Assembly: GCF_014692505.1 (NCBI RefSeq)
Contig: NZ_JACNYK010000001.1
Coordinates: 248,001 to 312,000 of the forward strand
DNA from: Sphingobacterium arenae
GTDB lineage: Bacteria > Bacteroidota > Bacteroidia > Sphingobacteriales > Sphingobacteriaceae
DNA: 64,000 nt
Direction: 5' to 3'
Shown here: positions 10,401 through 19,043 of the stretch, in pieces
How the letters are laid out: every line of letters begins with the position of its first letter
Numbering within the stretch: position 1 is the first letter of the stretch
Made by a program: the position numbers and the translations under genes
Notes under the pieces: model-generated
What the model saw: only the letters and a program-made list of their open reading frames with translations
Told to the model about the DNA's origin: nothing
The model's database searches: none

Positions 10401-10644
10401 TTTAACTTACAAATCCGATTATCTCTGTCTGCGAGATGTTACCATTACCTATAATTTGCCTCATAAATGGCTGAATCAAACAGGAATAAATAATGTAAAA
10501 GTACGTCTGACAGCGAATAACCTGCATTACTTTACCAAGTATCCGGGCTTAAATCCTGAGCAGGAAAGAGGAATCGTAGACCACACCCATGGTACGTATC
10601 CTCCCTACCGGACTATTTTATTTGGGTTAACAGTTGAACTATAA
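7435..10644 (+). CDS. SusC/RagA-family TonB-linked outer-membrane transporter (PUL 1)
   Basis: An outer-membrane beta-barrel that imports oligosaccharides with its SusD partner, driven by TonB. After a long signal sequence (about residues 1-40, ending in LFGQ) comes a carboxypeptidase-regulatory-like beta domain (about 43-115), the DEVVVIGYGKQ TonB-box region, the plug domain (about 125-240, with PLYIVDGFP and IESIEVLKDAAAAAIYGARA) and then the barrel to the C-terminal FGLTVEL. There is no N-terminal STN domain, so control by an ECF sigma/anti-sigma pair is unlikely. The susD gene follows after 8 bp. A clear promoter lies upstream. Confidence 0.95.
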   Translation: MKATFEVFNLDLLPKYRQWKWIWAVVLFMFLQDPVYLFGQDEVIISGVVRSQIDGKTLPGVSIRVTGASTGVITDKDGRYIIKVPEGGNTLQFSYTGYKELEIITNNRSVIDISLEAEQHSLDEVVVIGYGKQSRREVTSAVSKLGGSAIADLPTPTISSVLQGKIAGVRIAQNSASPGSESVIRIRGGSSINKSNVPLYIVDGFPRPFNDLDPRDIESIEVLKDAAAAAIYGARASNGVIIITTKRGKKGSSNISFDAGLGYQEFFRRIETLSAEQALQIMRPAIVQSRFKEERDFNGNTGYGTGNDENSTWTTRFLQSGEVVSPGWKTMEDPVTGKMLVFQDNDLQDILYRQSPQQNYNLTASGGTDKIQYYGTTSYLNQEGVAIGSFYNRFNVRSNVDFKINDKINIKSNTNYSYGRTNQFINEANIFSRGVFNARTIRDHLPDGTPGWGSNASLANPLWVVKTRDNDATNSQTSIGLKGDWEPVSNLHFRPSFDYLTFYSTTDYFERAHFFNSRRTAEFTRNRQQNTQYEMTLSYDFSFLNRHHFNTLLGYTDLSFKSDDAGAEAYGAGTDNIPTLNVSPLIDGASSSRAEERLISNFSRINYNYENKYLLSATLRRDGSSKFGSENIFGYFPSFSAGWVLSDESFAKPLSNVISFFKLRGSYGETGNNDVGRYTWQGAYSAALQYGGNAAISSTDMPNRILGWERTAQTDIGFDLSLFKNRRIDVLFDYYIKKSKDLLFSVQLPRETGYNTIESNVGIVEFRGYEVALSSRNIANKIFSWSSDFNIAYNTNKVISLPERQGIEKNRINGIVFADGTGFGGIAEGERTDSFFGYKVDKILDNVEEATNARYDQLAYGYNPATGTRVQGSKQPGDFEWVDRDGDGKITEYDQFILGYSTPTTTGGLKNTFNYKGLELGVFVDFAVGGSRMDADRGWLNGTGAKSQTPTTDVLRSWQKPGDASITDMPRLSYNDSNHNRNTTRHSDFLTYKSDYLCLRDVTITYNLPHKWLNQTGINNVKVRLTANNLHYFTKYPGLNPEQERGIVDHTHGTYPPYRTILFGLTVEL

Positions 10645-10652
10645 AAGATATC

Positions 10653-12098
10653 ATGAAAAAGCTATTTATAATTATATCGTTTATTGCATATTTTAGCAGT
10701 TCCTGCCAGAAGCAACTTGAACTTTCGCCAATCAGTTCCATTTCGGCCAACTCGTTCTGGAAAACAGAAAATGATGCAAGAGGTGCGATGTTTGGTTTAT
10801 ATAACTGTATGAGATCTGCTCTTGGAAATTATAACTACCTGTTTTGGGGCGAGTTCAGAAATGGCTACTGGGAGAGTGGTTCGGCGGGCGCTATAACCGA
10901 ATGGGTCAATATATGGGATAATAACCTAGATCCCATTACAGCAGGCACCAACTGGTCAGGGCTATACCAGGTGATCAATGATGCTAATTTAATTTTAAAG
11001 TATGTACCGAACATCCCATTTACTAATGAGCAGGAACGAGCTGAAATATTAGGGCATGCTTATTTTATGCGTGCTTTTTCTTATTTCTATGTGGTTCGGA
11101 TTTGGGGTGACGCGCCAATTTCTACCACGCCCTTTGAATCAGCCGACCAGGATCTTTACCTATCACGGAGACCGGTTACAGAAATATATCAATTGCTAAA
11201 AGCTGATATTGACAAGGCTGGTGATATGCTACCTTCTGCCTCTGCTAACTTTTTAGCTAACAAATCCACGGCTAATATACTTAAGGCAGATATTTATGTA
11301 TGGCTTGCTAAAATAGGAGGTGGTGGTGAAGCAGAACTACAGGTAGCAAACCAGGCTTTGAATAATGTATTATCTGCAGAGTATCAGTTTTCTGACAGTT
11401 ATCTAGATGTATTCAGGAACAACGATAATAAAGAAATTATCTTCTCTATTTTCTACAACGAAATAGAAGGCGGTACGAATTATTCAGATACATTTATACC
11501 AACTACTACCGATGTGCCTGCAACGCTTAGAGATATAGTGCCATATAAGCCGTCGCCGAACCGTGCGCGATTTAACCAAGAATTTGTTACCCAGACATTG
11601 AACCAGGCTCCCGGTGATAGCAGGACAGCAGTTATCTGGCAGGAGATACCTCTTGCTAATGGTCTTGCTCTTAAATGGATTAATAAGTATATTGGCAAAG
11701 ACGTAGCCGGCGTCCGCATGCTAGTTGATAACGTCCGGATATACCGGCTGGCAGATGTAATATTATTTAAGGCCGAAGTTGAAAACGCACTTCATCATCC
11801 CACCGAAGCGATCAACTGGATCAATAAAATTGCAAGGCGGGCATATGGCCAGGATAATTACTACCCGACATCTCTTAATGAAGATCAGGTTAACACGGCG
11901 ATCTTAAAGGAAAGAATGATTGAATTTGCCGCCGAGGGTAAAACCTGGTTTGACATTGTCAGGTTCGGAAAAGCATTCACATTGATCCCCTCATTACAGG
12001 GCCGTGAAAACGAACATGAAGGCCATATCCTTTATTTTCCCGTTGCTCAGGATGTAATAAGCAGGAACGTGAATATTAAGCAAACAAAGGGTTATTAA
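10653..12098 (+). CDS. SusD/RagB-family glycan-binding lipoprotein (PUL 1)
   Basis: The surface lipoprotein lid of the SusC transporter, which captures the oligosaccharide. The lipoprotein signal peptide ends at C18 (FSSSC). TPR-like helices are seen in the middle (for example AEILGHAYFMRAFSYFYVVRIWGD) and the usual SusD C-terminal block ERMIEFAAEGKTWFDIVRFGKA near residues 420-445. Length 481 aa is typical. It directly follows susC (8-bp gap), so the two are co-transcribed. Confidence 0.94.
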   Translation: MKKLFIIISFIAYFSSSCQKQLELSPISSISANSFWKTENDARGAMFGLYNCMRSALGNYNYLFWGEFRNGYWESGSAGAITEWVNIWDNNLDPITAGTNWSGLYQVINDANLILKYVPNIPFTNEQERAEILGHAYFMRAFSYFYVVRIWGDAPISTTPFESADQDLYLSRRPVTEIYQLLKADIDKAGDMLPSASANFLANKSTANILKADIYVWLAKIGGGGEAELQVANQALNNVLSAEYQFSDSYLDVFRNNDNKEIIFSIFYNEIEGGTNYSDTFIPTTTDVPATLRDIVPYKPSPNRARFNQEFVTQTLNQAPGDSRTAVIWQEIPLANGLALKWINKYIGKDVAGVRMLVDNVRIYRLADVILFKAEVENALHHPTEAINWINKIARRAYGQDNYYPTSLNEDQVNTAILKERMIEFAAEGKTWFDIVRFGKAFTLIPSLQGRENEHEGHILYFPVAQDVISRNVNIKQTKGY

Positions 12099-12206
12099 AC
12101 CTTCAGACTATGAGTAGTCTATTTGACCATAGTTCCCTCCATCTAAGTGCGTCCTAAATCCCGCATTGGAATTGAAAATATTTTTTGTTAATAACGAATA
12201 AAATAC

Positions 12207-12332
12207 ATGAGAAAAACAATTATTTATCTTTTAGAAGAAACACAGACCGTACAAGAAGATGTAGGAAACACCGAAACATCGTTTTCTGTAAGGATAAACA
12301 GACATGGGGTTAAATTATTCAAAATTAAATAA
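12207..12332 (+). pseudogene. internally deleted relic of a second GH27 alpha-galactosidase gene
   Basis: The first 25-30 bp of this 41-codon frame, plus about 20 bp in front of it, align without gaps to the start of the GH27 gene at 1678-1723. The last 82 bp (12251-12332) match its end (3557-3638) with four differences. The implied deletion is 1815 bp, exactly 605 codons, so the two ends are still in frame and encode a 41-residue product with the GH27 N-terminus (MRKTIIYLL) and C-terminus (VRINRHGVKLFKIK). No catalytic residue is left. It lies 6 bp in front of the esterase gene, so it may now serve only as its leader. Whether the peptide is made is unknown. Confidence 0.85.
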
Positions 12333-12338
12333 TAGAAT

Positions 12339-13745
12339 ATGGTAACAATAAAAAAATATCTGCTTTTATTGCTTGTAAATCTGATCATCACTACTTCATT
12401 TGCTAAAATATCACTGCCATCAATTTTCAGTGACAACATGGTATTGCAACAAAATTCAAATGTTTCTATTTGGGGTAAAGCCAAGGCCCATGTTAACGTG
12501 ATTGTACACACGTCCTGGAATAATCAGAAATATACGACGAGGTCTGATGCTAATGGATCATGGAAGCTATCCGTCGTATCTATAAAGGCTGGCGGGCCTT
12601 ATCAAATTAAAATTAGTGACGGAGAAGAAATGATCTTGGATAATGTATTATTGGGCGAAGTATGGTTATGTTCGGGCCAGTCTAATATGGAAATGCCGGT
12701 TAAGGGGTTTCGGAATCAGCCAACACTTCATTCTGCAGATATTCTGTTAGACGCCGACAATCCTCAAATACGTCTTATTAGATATGATAAGACGCTTTCA
12801 AGAACGCCACAATATGATGCGAAGTCAACTTCATGGCAAATTTCTGATGCGCAAAGCGCAAAGGAATTTAGTGCTGTAGGATACCAGTTTGCGCAAGAAC
12901 TTCAGCGTAAATTAAACGTTCCAATAGGAATGATTATGTCGACTTGGGGCGGTACAAAGATTGAAGCATGGATGCCAGAAAAGGCGCTTAAATCGTTTCC
13001 TGATATTAAAATCCCGGACATTGCTGACACAGCAAAAATTACCAAAAATGACCCATCGGTTTTATACAATGCGATGGTAAACCCTTTTCTTGGATACGGA
13101 ATCAAGGGAGTGCTTTGGTATCAAGGTGAAGCAAACCGTTCAAATTATAAGCAATATGATGAGTTGATGGAGACAATGGTTAAAAGTTGGCGTAAAGCTT
13201 GGGATATTGGTGAATGGCCATTCTATTATGTTCAAATAGCTCCGTTTAAATACGATAGCACAGATGAATCGGCTTTTTTAAGAGAAGCACAATGGAAGGC
13301 AAGTACACAAATTCCTAATGCTGGAATGGTCGTGAGTATAGATGTTGGCGCAGAAAATTTTATTCATCCGCCGGATAAAACGACCATAAGTAAAAGGTTG
13401 GTGTATTGGGCGATGGGTAATACCTATGGGATGAAAGGCTTGGCATTCGCGACTCCTGTATACAAATCGCATAAAATAAACAAAGATGCTGTAACCATTT
13501 CTTTTTCTCATGCGGAGAATGGTCTTACTTCTTTTGGAAAAAATCTGTCTGCCTTTGAAATAGCAGGAGAGGATAAAGTGTTTCATCCCGCAAAGGCCAA
13601 GATTACCGGAGCAGGCGTTGTTGTACAAAGCGAAAACGTAAAAATGCCTGTTGCGGTTCGCTACGCATTTAAAGATTGGGTGGTGGGAGATTTGTTTAAT
13701 AATGAAGGATTGCCCGTATCTTCCTTTAGAACAGATAATTGGTGA
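12339..13745 (+). CDS. sialate O-acetylesterase-type carbohydrate esterase (SASA family)
   Basis: It removes O-acetyl groups from sialic acid or another sugar, in the periplasm. The signal peptide spans about residues 1-22. The GQSNMEMP block (near residue 112) holds the nucleophilic serine of the SGNH-like SASA fold, and the WYQGEANRSNY block and the IAGEDKVFHPA region are the other conserved parts. The length, 468 aa, is the same as that of a clear paralogue at 38735-40141 in PUL 2. In this locus, with sialidases and nanA, removal of O-acetyl groups that would block sialidase is a reasonable role, but the substrate is inferred from context. Confidence 0.85.
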   Translation: MVTIKKYLLLLLVNLIITTSFAKISLPSIFSDNMVLQQNSNVSIWGKAKAHVNVIVHTSWNNQKYTTRSDANGSWKLSVVSIKAGGPYQIKISDGEEMILDNVLLGEVWLCSGQSNMEMPVKGFRNQPTLHSADILLDADNPQIRLIRYDKTLSRTPQYDAKSTSWQISDAQSAKEFSAVGYQFAQELQRKLNVPIGMIMSTWGGTKIEAWMPEKALKSFPDIKIPDIADTAKITKNDPSVLYNAMVNPFLGYGIKGVLWYQGEANRSNYKQYDELMETMVKSWRKAWDIGEWPFYYVQIAPFKYDSTDESAFLREAQWKASTQIPNAGMVVSIDVGAENFIHPPDKTTISKRLVYWAMGNTYGMKGLAFATPVYKSHKINKDAVTISFSHAENGLTSFGKNLSAFEIAGEDKVFHPAKAKITGAGVVVQSENVKMPVAVRYAFKDWVVGDLFNNEGLPVSSFRTDNW

Positions 13746-13774
13746 TTTGGTGACCGGAATTAGATAATTAAAGA

Positions 13775-16612
13775 ATGAAGATATCCAGAAGAAATTTTGT
13801 CAGAATTGGTGCCTTAACACCTTTAGTGTACGGCTTTCCTTTTTCAACAAAAAGACGGAATGCTGCGGAAGATTCTGTATCCGACTTATATAAAAATTTT
13901 CAAAATCCACCCGATGCAGCGAGACCCTTTGTCCGCTGGTGGTGGAATGGTGGAAGAGTTGTGGAAAAGGAACTGATACGTGAACTGGATGTCCTTAAAG
14001 AAATGGGAATTTCCGGTGTTGAAATTAATACCATTGCTTTTCCTAAATGGAATAGTCCGATGGATTATAAGGCCCTTCATTGGCTGACAGAAGAATGGCT
14101 GGAAGCATTAAGGACAACATTAATTGCTGCTAAAGACCGCGGAATAGCCTGTGATATTATCGTAGGTTCGGGCTGGCCTTTTGGTGGCGAATTCCTTAAA
14201 GAGGATGAGCAGTTACAGTTACTTGCTCTCGGAACAAAGCATTTAAAGGGACCGCAGCAACTTATAATAAAGAAAGAAGAGCTATTAGCTGAAACAGCTT
14301 TTCTAATGAAACGTAAAACCGGATCCATGGAACTTTTTGGATTGAGGCTTTCAGCGGCACATCTCGACTCTTTTAGTCCGGGAATTAACCTCAATTCGCA
14401 AATAAAGAACTCGGATATCATTATTGATGTACCGGCTGGAGATCATATACTTTACGCTGTTGCAAAATTAACAGGTTATTCATCTGTACAATACGGAGCA
14501 CCTGGAGCATCGGGACCTGTTCTTAATCACTACAATAAAGCGGCCGTCCAACGTTACCTGGATAGAATGTCTGATGCGATCACCACCAGAATTGGTAATA
14601 TAGGCGATCACTTCCGATCCATATTTGTAGATAGTCTGGAACTGCGTGGTTCAAATTGGTGTGATGATATGCTGGAGCAATTTAAGCAACGAAGAGGATA
14701 TTCGCTGGAGCCTTATTTGCCTTTTATTCTATTTAAATTAAGCACAAAAAACACGCATACCGGCACGCAATCTATGGAGGACATCCTCTCCCTTTCTTCT
14801 CCAGCACAGGACGAAATTAACCGGGTGAGATACGATTTCGAAACAACACGTCTAGAACTCTTTAATGAACGGTTTTTTCAGACCTTTATAGACTGGTGCA
14901 AGAAAAATAAGGTTAAATCAAGAGTGCAGGCATATGGCCGCGAATATTACACGTTAGAATCAGCTATGCTGGTCGATATACCCGAATGTGAGACTTGGAT
15001 TCGTGATGATGTAGGTGCCGATATGCCAGAGAACACCTTTAAAACCGGGAGAGCATATCGTCCTGTTAATAAGTTCGTTTCTTCTGCGGCAAGACTAACC
15101 GGAAAACGTGTGATAAGTTGCGAGGAGATTACCAATACGGATCTCGTTTTTAACGACACATTGGAAAGGATAAAAATAGTGGGCGATCAAAGCAATCTTT
15201 CGGGAGTTACGCATTCCATTTTGCACGGGTTCAATTATAGCCCTCCGGAAGCTCCTTTCCCGGGCTGGGTACGTTATGGGTCATTTTTTAGCGAAAAGAA
15301 TACCTGGTGGCCATACTTGAAGACATGGCTCAACTACAAAGCTAGGTTATCTGCCGTTTTTCAAAACTCGGAAATGCAATCAGATATAGCCATCATGTTT
15401 CCATTAGCAGACATGTGGTCGGAAGTCGGTCTTCAATACCAGCAAGTTCCTCAAATGGTATACCCAGAATATGCGAACAACATATGGGAATCTATCCATC
15501 AAAATGGGAGTGGGTGTGACTACATAAACGAAAACATTTTGCAAAAGTGCAGCTTTTCGGGCGGCGGACTTCATTACAATACAAGAAGCTATAAAACGCT
15601 ATTAATGGCTGAGATGGAATCGATAGCCCCAGAAACCCCGACATTGCTTAGGAAATTTGTAGCGGCAGGAGGGCAATTAATTTTTATCGGAAAAGAGCCT
15701 GTTAAGTCATTCGGGAAGCTGAATGCCAAAGATAGAGATCAAAAGGTGTATCTCGAAATTCAGTCTTTGAAAAAAGATTTCCCTCGTCATGTTACGTTCT
15801 ATCCGGCTCCAAATGAAAAAATCATAGACTGGTATGCAAAGCTTCAGGCTAAATATAATCTCATACCTTTTGTTAAATTCGACAGACCTGTTTCTCATGT
15901 AAGTCAGGTACACTATAAAACCGATGAGGTAGATATTTTTTTTATTTGTAACTATCACCTGGAAAAGGCACATAAATTTACCGCGACCTTTAATGTTAGA
16001 AATAAAACGGCCTGGCTTTGGAATCCTGAGACAGGTGAAAAATATCTATATCCGTATAATGACGCGAAGAATGTCCTTGAAATCAGTCTTGATCCTGCAC
16101 AGTCCATTTTAATCGTTTTTTCCAATGATACCACGGGCGAGGAGTATTCTCTCCCACGAGTTGCAGACATGCAAGCCTACACCATTGAAGGGCCTTGGTA
16201 TCTAACGCTCGAAAAAGTGTATGAACCACCCGTTAAAACAGAGTTCCAGAAGTTAATCGATTTTAAAGAAGAGCCGAAGCTCCAGTCGTTCGGCGGTGTT
16301 ATTTTTTATGAAAAACAAATCCATATTGATAACCCGGAGAATTACAAGTCGCTCGACCTTGGAAAGGTATTTGGCATATCGGAACTGGAGGTAAATGGCC
16401 AGCCGCTCGGATTCAGATGGTATGGAAAGCATTTTTACGATTTAAAAGAGGTGTTAAAATCAGGCAACAATACAATTAAAATAAAGGTTACTACGGTCTT
16501 GGGAAATTACGCTAAATCGTTGAAAGAGAATGCTGTTGCTCAACAATGGACGAATATCAAGCCACAGCCACTGTATTCTCTGGGACTTGTTGGACCTGTC
16601 AATCTGATGTAA
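13775..16612 (+). CDS. GH106-like glycoside hydrolase with Tat signal
   Basis: A large exported hydrolase. The start MKISRRNFVRIGAL is a twin-arginine signal, so it is probably exported folded. The block PFVRWWWNGG followed by LDVLKEMGISGVEIN (about residues 48-85) is typical of GH106 alpha-L-rhamnosidases and related enzymes. A jelly-roll beta domain is seen at the C-terminus (about residues 830-945, with KSLDLGKVFGISELEVNGQPLG and NNTIKIKVTTVLGN). Length (945 aa) suits the family. The locus otherwise shows no rhamnose genes, so the true sugar specificity is open. It lies 29 bp after the esterase gene. Confidence 0.75.
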   Translation: MKISRRNFVRIGALTPLVYGFPFSTKRRNAAEDSVSDLYKNFQNPPDAARPFVRWWWNGGRVVEKELIRELDVLKEMGISGVEINTIAFPKWNSPMDYKALHWLTEEWLEALRTTLIAAKDRGIACDIIVGSGWPFGGEFLKEDEQLQLLALGTKHLKGPQQLIIKKEELLAETAFLMKRKTGSMELFGLRLSAAHLDSFSPGINLNSQIKNSDIIIDVPAGDHILYAVAKLTGYSSVQYGAPGASGPVLNHYNKAAVQRYLDRMSDAITTRIGNIGDHFRSIFVDSLELRGSNWCDDMLEQFKQRRGYSLEPYLPFILFKLSTKNTHTGTQSMEDILSLSSPAQDEINRVRYDFETTRLELFNERFFQTFIDWCKKNKVKSRVQAYGREYYTLESAMLVDIPECETWIRDDVGADMPENTFKTGRAYRPVNKFVSSAARLTGKRVISCEEITNTDLVFNDTLERIKIVGDQSNLSGVTHSILHGFNYSPPEAPFPGWVRYGSFFSEKNTWWPYLKTWLNYKARLSAVFQNSEMQSDIAIMFPLADMWSEVGLQYQQVPQMVYPEYANNIWESIHQNGSGCDYINENILQKCSFSGGGLHYNTRSYKTLLMAEMESIAPETPTLLRKFVAAGGQLIFIGKEPVKSFGKLNAKDRDQKVYLEIQSLKKDFPRHVTFYPAPNEKIIDWYAKLQAKYNLIPFVKFDRPVSHVSQVHYKTDEVDIFFICNYHLEKAHKFTATFNVRNKTAWLWNPETGEKYLYPYNDAKNVLEISLDPAQSILIVFSNDTTGEEYSLPRVADMQAYTIEGPWYLTLEKVYEPPVKTEFQKLIDFKEEPKLQSFGGVIFYEKQIHIDNPENYKSLDLGKVFGISELEVNGQPLGFRWYGKHFYDLKEVLKSGNNTIKIKVTTVLGNYAKSLKENAVAQQWTNIKPQPLYSLGLVGPVNLM

Positions 16613-16655
16613 ATACGATGTGCTTAAAACAATGAGATTAATTAAAATCAATTAT

Positions 16656-18098
16656 ATGTTAAAACGAAATAACCATGTTATGGGGATAAAATTAAACTAT
16701 TTTCGTATGCTACCGGTTTGTATAGCGATCTTGTTTTTAGCAGTCTCTTGTAAAAGCAATGACGTTGACGATCCGAATAGCCCTATACCCCCTTCTGTAA
16801 CATCCTTAACACCTTCTATAACATCGTTGTCCCCGAATGCCGGGACGGAAGGAACAGAGGTGCTTATTCTTGGGGAAAATTTCGGTAACAATGGCGATAA
16901 GGTGGATGTTATTTTTGGTTTAAAGGTTGCAGAAATAACCAAAAGATCAAGCACTGAGCTCACCGCTAAAGCCCCTTCGGGCTTCAATAATGTTGCCCTA
17001 AACGTGGTTGTATCCGTTAATAATAAGCGTTCGAATATAGAAACGTTTACATATAACGATACTGCACCTCCCTTAATAACCACTACGACCACGACCTGTT
17101 TTTATGGTTCTACAGTTGTCATTAACGGGAATGACTTTAGCCCAAATATAGAAGATAATATTGTTAAGTTTGGAACGATAGAGGCAACGGTTATGGTGGC
17201 GACGAAGACCTCCTTAACAGTGACTGCTCCTGATTTAGGTAGCGCGGCTACCGCAGATGTTACGGTTACTAAGTTCGATATGGTCTCGAATGCCAAGCGT
17301 ATTGCTGTCGATATCGACCAAAATAAGATCGCAACCTATAACTGGATCACACATACGATAAAACCGGGGCTAACTTACAAAACAGGTGAGTTCGATTTGT
17401 TTGGAGCAACCCTGCGAAGGGTATATATATTGGATGTTACACTTAGTGAGGCCAATACCTTAGGGATCGGTTTCTCACCAACCGAGATCAATACGGTGAC
17501 CATGTGTAATAACGACAATGCTGTAGCCGGGGTGAATGCGGGGTATTTTCCATATGGCAATTCAACCAACAAGGACCCCTATATTAGGATTGATGGTACT
17601 ACCGTTCAGAATGGACACTTGGATGTCAGCCAACTCTATACAAATTCAGCGCTTCTCATACATAACAATGTGGCTACGGTGAAGAAATTTACGGAGAGCG
17701 GTAAGGATCTGAATTTAGTGGCTGCGGCCATCCCTGTTTCGGAGGCGGAGAACATCATGGTGTGTGGCCCGATGCTGATTACTTCTGGTGTCATAGAAGC
17801 ACTGGATATGTCGACTGGGCATAATAATTCGCAGACTGCAAGGACAGGGGTGGGCGTAACGGCAGATGGTAAACGTGTTTTTATGGTGGTTGTAGATACA
17901 GGGGGAGGTGTTACGGGTGTGACTACGCTACAGTTGGCGAAAATCTTGCAGGCCTTGGGTGCTATTAATGCCATGAACTTAGATGGTGGTGGTTCATCGA
18001 CGATGTTTGTTAAGAATCAGGGAGACAATGGTCGTGTCAACTATCCTACTGGCGGCACATGGCAAAGACCCGTCAGGAGCGTGATTTATGTGAAGTAA
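16656..18098 (+). CDS. phosphodiester glycosidase (NAGPA domain) lipoprotein with two IPT/TIG domains
   Basis: The C-terminal half (about residues 245-480) is a phosphodiester glycosidase domain, related to the lysosomal uncovering enzyme that removes N-acetylglucosamine from a sugar phosphodiester. Typical blocks are GVNAGYFPYG, ARTGVGVTADGKRVFMVVVD and NAMNLDGGGSSTMFV. Two IPT/TIG Ig-like domains precede it (about residues 47-135 and 137-215). The frame can start at GTG 16620, ATG 16632, 16656 or 16680. ATG 16656 is taken here, giving a lipobox cysteine at C32 (FLAVSC); 16680 would also give a good 24-residue signal peptide. Such a domain inside a sialidase/sulfatase locus suggests that the target glycan carries phosphodiester-linked sugars, which is inference. 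Confidence 0.8.
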   Translation: MLKRNNHVMGIKLNYFRMLPVCIAILFLAVSCKSNDVDDPNSPIPPSVTSLTPSITSLSPNAGTEGTEVLILGENFGNNGDKVDVIFGLKVAEITKRSSTELTAKAPSGFNNVALNVVVSVNNKRSNIETFTYNDTAPPLITTTTTTCFYGSTVVINGNDFSPNIEDNIVKFGTIEATVMVATKTSLTVTAPDLGSAATADVTVTKFDMVSNAKRIAVDIDQNKIATYNWITHTIKPGLTYKTGEFDLFGATLRRVYILDVTLSEANTLGIGFSPTEINTVTMCNNDNAVAGVNAGYFPYGNSTNKDPYIRIDGTTVQNGHLDVSQLYTNSALLIHNNVATVKKFTESGKDLNLVAAAIPVSEAENIMVCGPMLITSGVIEALDMSTGHNNSQTARTGVGVTADGKRVFMVVVDTGGGVTGVTTLQLAKILQALGAINAMNLDGGGSSTMFVKNQGDNGRVNYPTGGTWQRPVRSVIYVK

Positions 18099-18162
18099 TG
18101 AAATCCACGAATACATAAAGAAATGAATGAAAATTAATTTGTATTAATTAAAATAACGAAGC

Positions 18163-18173
18163 ACATAACTACT
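18163..18173 (+). promoter_or_regulatory. partial copy of the PUL 1 operator-like motif
   Basis: ACATAACTACT lies 13 bp in front of the next start codon and is identical to the right half of the susC motif at 7393-7403. The left palindrome arm is not conserved here, so this may be a half site or chance. Confidence 0.3.
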
Positions 18174-18186
18174 AAAAGAACAATCA

Positions 18187-19011
18187 ATGAATCTTCTAAA
18201 AATTCCGTGCAGAACTCTGCTTTTTACTTTACTCATAGTCGTGTCCGTATTAAGTGCAAAACCAGATCAAAATCGCTACAGCTCGAACCCTGATCCGGAT
18301 TCCATTGATTCAAATTTTCATCTGTATCTACTTATTGGTCAGTCAAATATGGCCGGTCGTGGTCTCTTGGATGTCGATTATAAGAACCTTTCTGATCCCA
18401 AGGTACTTATGCTCAATAAGGACAACGAATGGGTGATTGCGTCCCACCCGTTACATTTCGACAAGCCTAAAATGGCTGCAGTAGGTCCCGGACTTACCTT
18501 TGGGATTGAAATGGCGAAAGCAAATCCGTCGGTTAAAATCGGTTTGATTCCCTGCGCTGTGGGTGGTACCGCTATAACGTCTTGGGTGCCCTCAGCAATG
18601 GATCCTGTGACAAAAAAACATCCCTACGATGACGCCGTCACCCGGTTAAATACAGCAATGAAGAGCGGGGTAATAAAAGGAATCATCTGGCATCAGGGAG
18701 AAGCGAACAGTTCCCCTGAAAGGTCTTCCGATTATCTGGACAAGCTTGAATCGCTCATCGGACGCTTGCGAATAGTTGCCGGGGATGAGAATTTGCCTTT
18801 CGTAGCAGGCGAGCTCGGACGCTATCGCGACAATTATAAATTAGTAAATGATAAGTTACAACTATTGCCCGGGATAGTCCCGAATACCGCGTTGGCCAGT
18901 TCTGATGGGCTGACACATAAAGGGGATAACACACATTTTGATGCAGCTTCGGCAACGGAACTTGGTAAACGATTTGCGGCTCAAATGATCCACCTGCAAC
19001 AAAATAAATAA
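18187..19011 (+). CDS. SASA-domain carbohydrate esterase (CE6-like)
   Basis: A short exported esterase that should remove acetyl groups from a glycan. The signal peptide spans about residues 1-24. LLIGQSNMAGRG (near residue 52) carries the nucleophilic serine. GLIPCAVGGTAITSW, GIIWHQGEANS and a late THFDAAS with the catalytic histidine follow the order seen in small acetyl esterases of this family. At 274 aa it is much shorter than the 468-aa esterases elsewhere in the window and belongs to another branch. It lies 32 bp before the sulfatase gene. Confidence 0.82.
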   Translation: MNLLKIPCRTLLFTLLIVVSVLSAKPDQNRYSSNPDPDSIDSNFHLYLLIGQSNMAGRGLLDVDYKNLSDPKVLMLNKDNEWVIASHPLHFDKPKMAAVGPGLTFGIEMAKANPSVKIGLIPCAVGGTAITSWVPSAMDPVTKKHPYDDAVTRLNTAMKSGVIKGIIWHQGEANSSPERSSDYLDKLESLIGRLRIVAGDENLPFVAGELGRYRDNYKLVNDKLQLLPGIVPNTALASSDGLTHKGDNTHFDAASATELGKRFAAQMIHLQQNK

Positions 19012-19043
19012 GAGAAGAAAATTATTTTAGTAAACATAGAGGG

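Noticed and set aside
12224..12511. 95-codon open frame on the - strand resembling one at 3497-3694
   Set aside because: The resemblance comes only from the duplicated GH27 3' end on the other strand; neither frame has protein features.
17040..17052. AAACGTTT palindrome similar to the kduI operator
   Set aside because: It lies inside the phosphodiester glycosidase coding region and has no control context.
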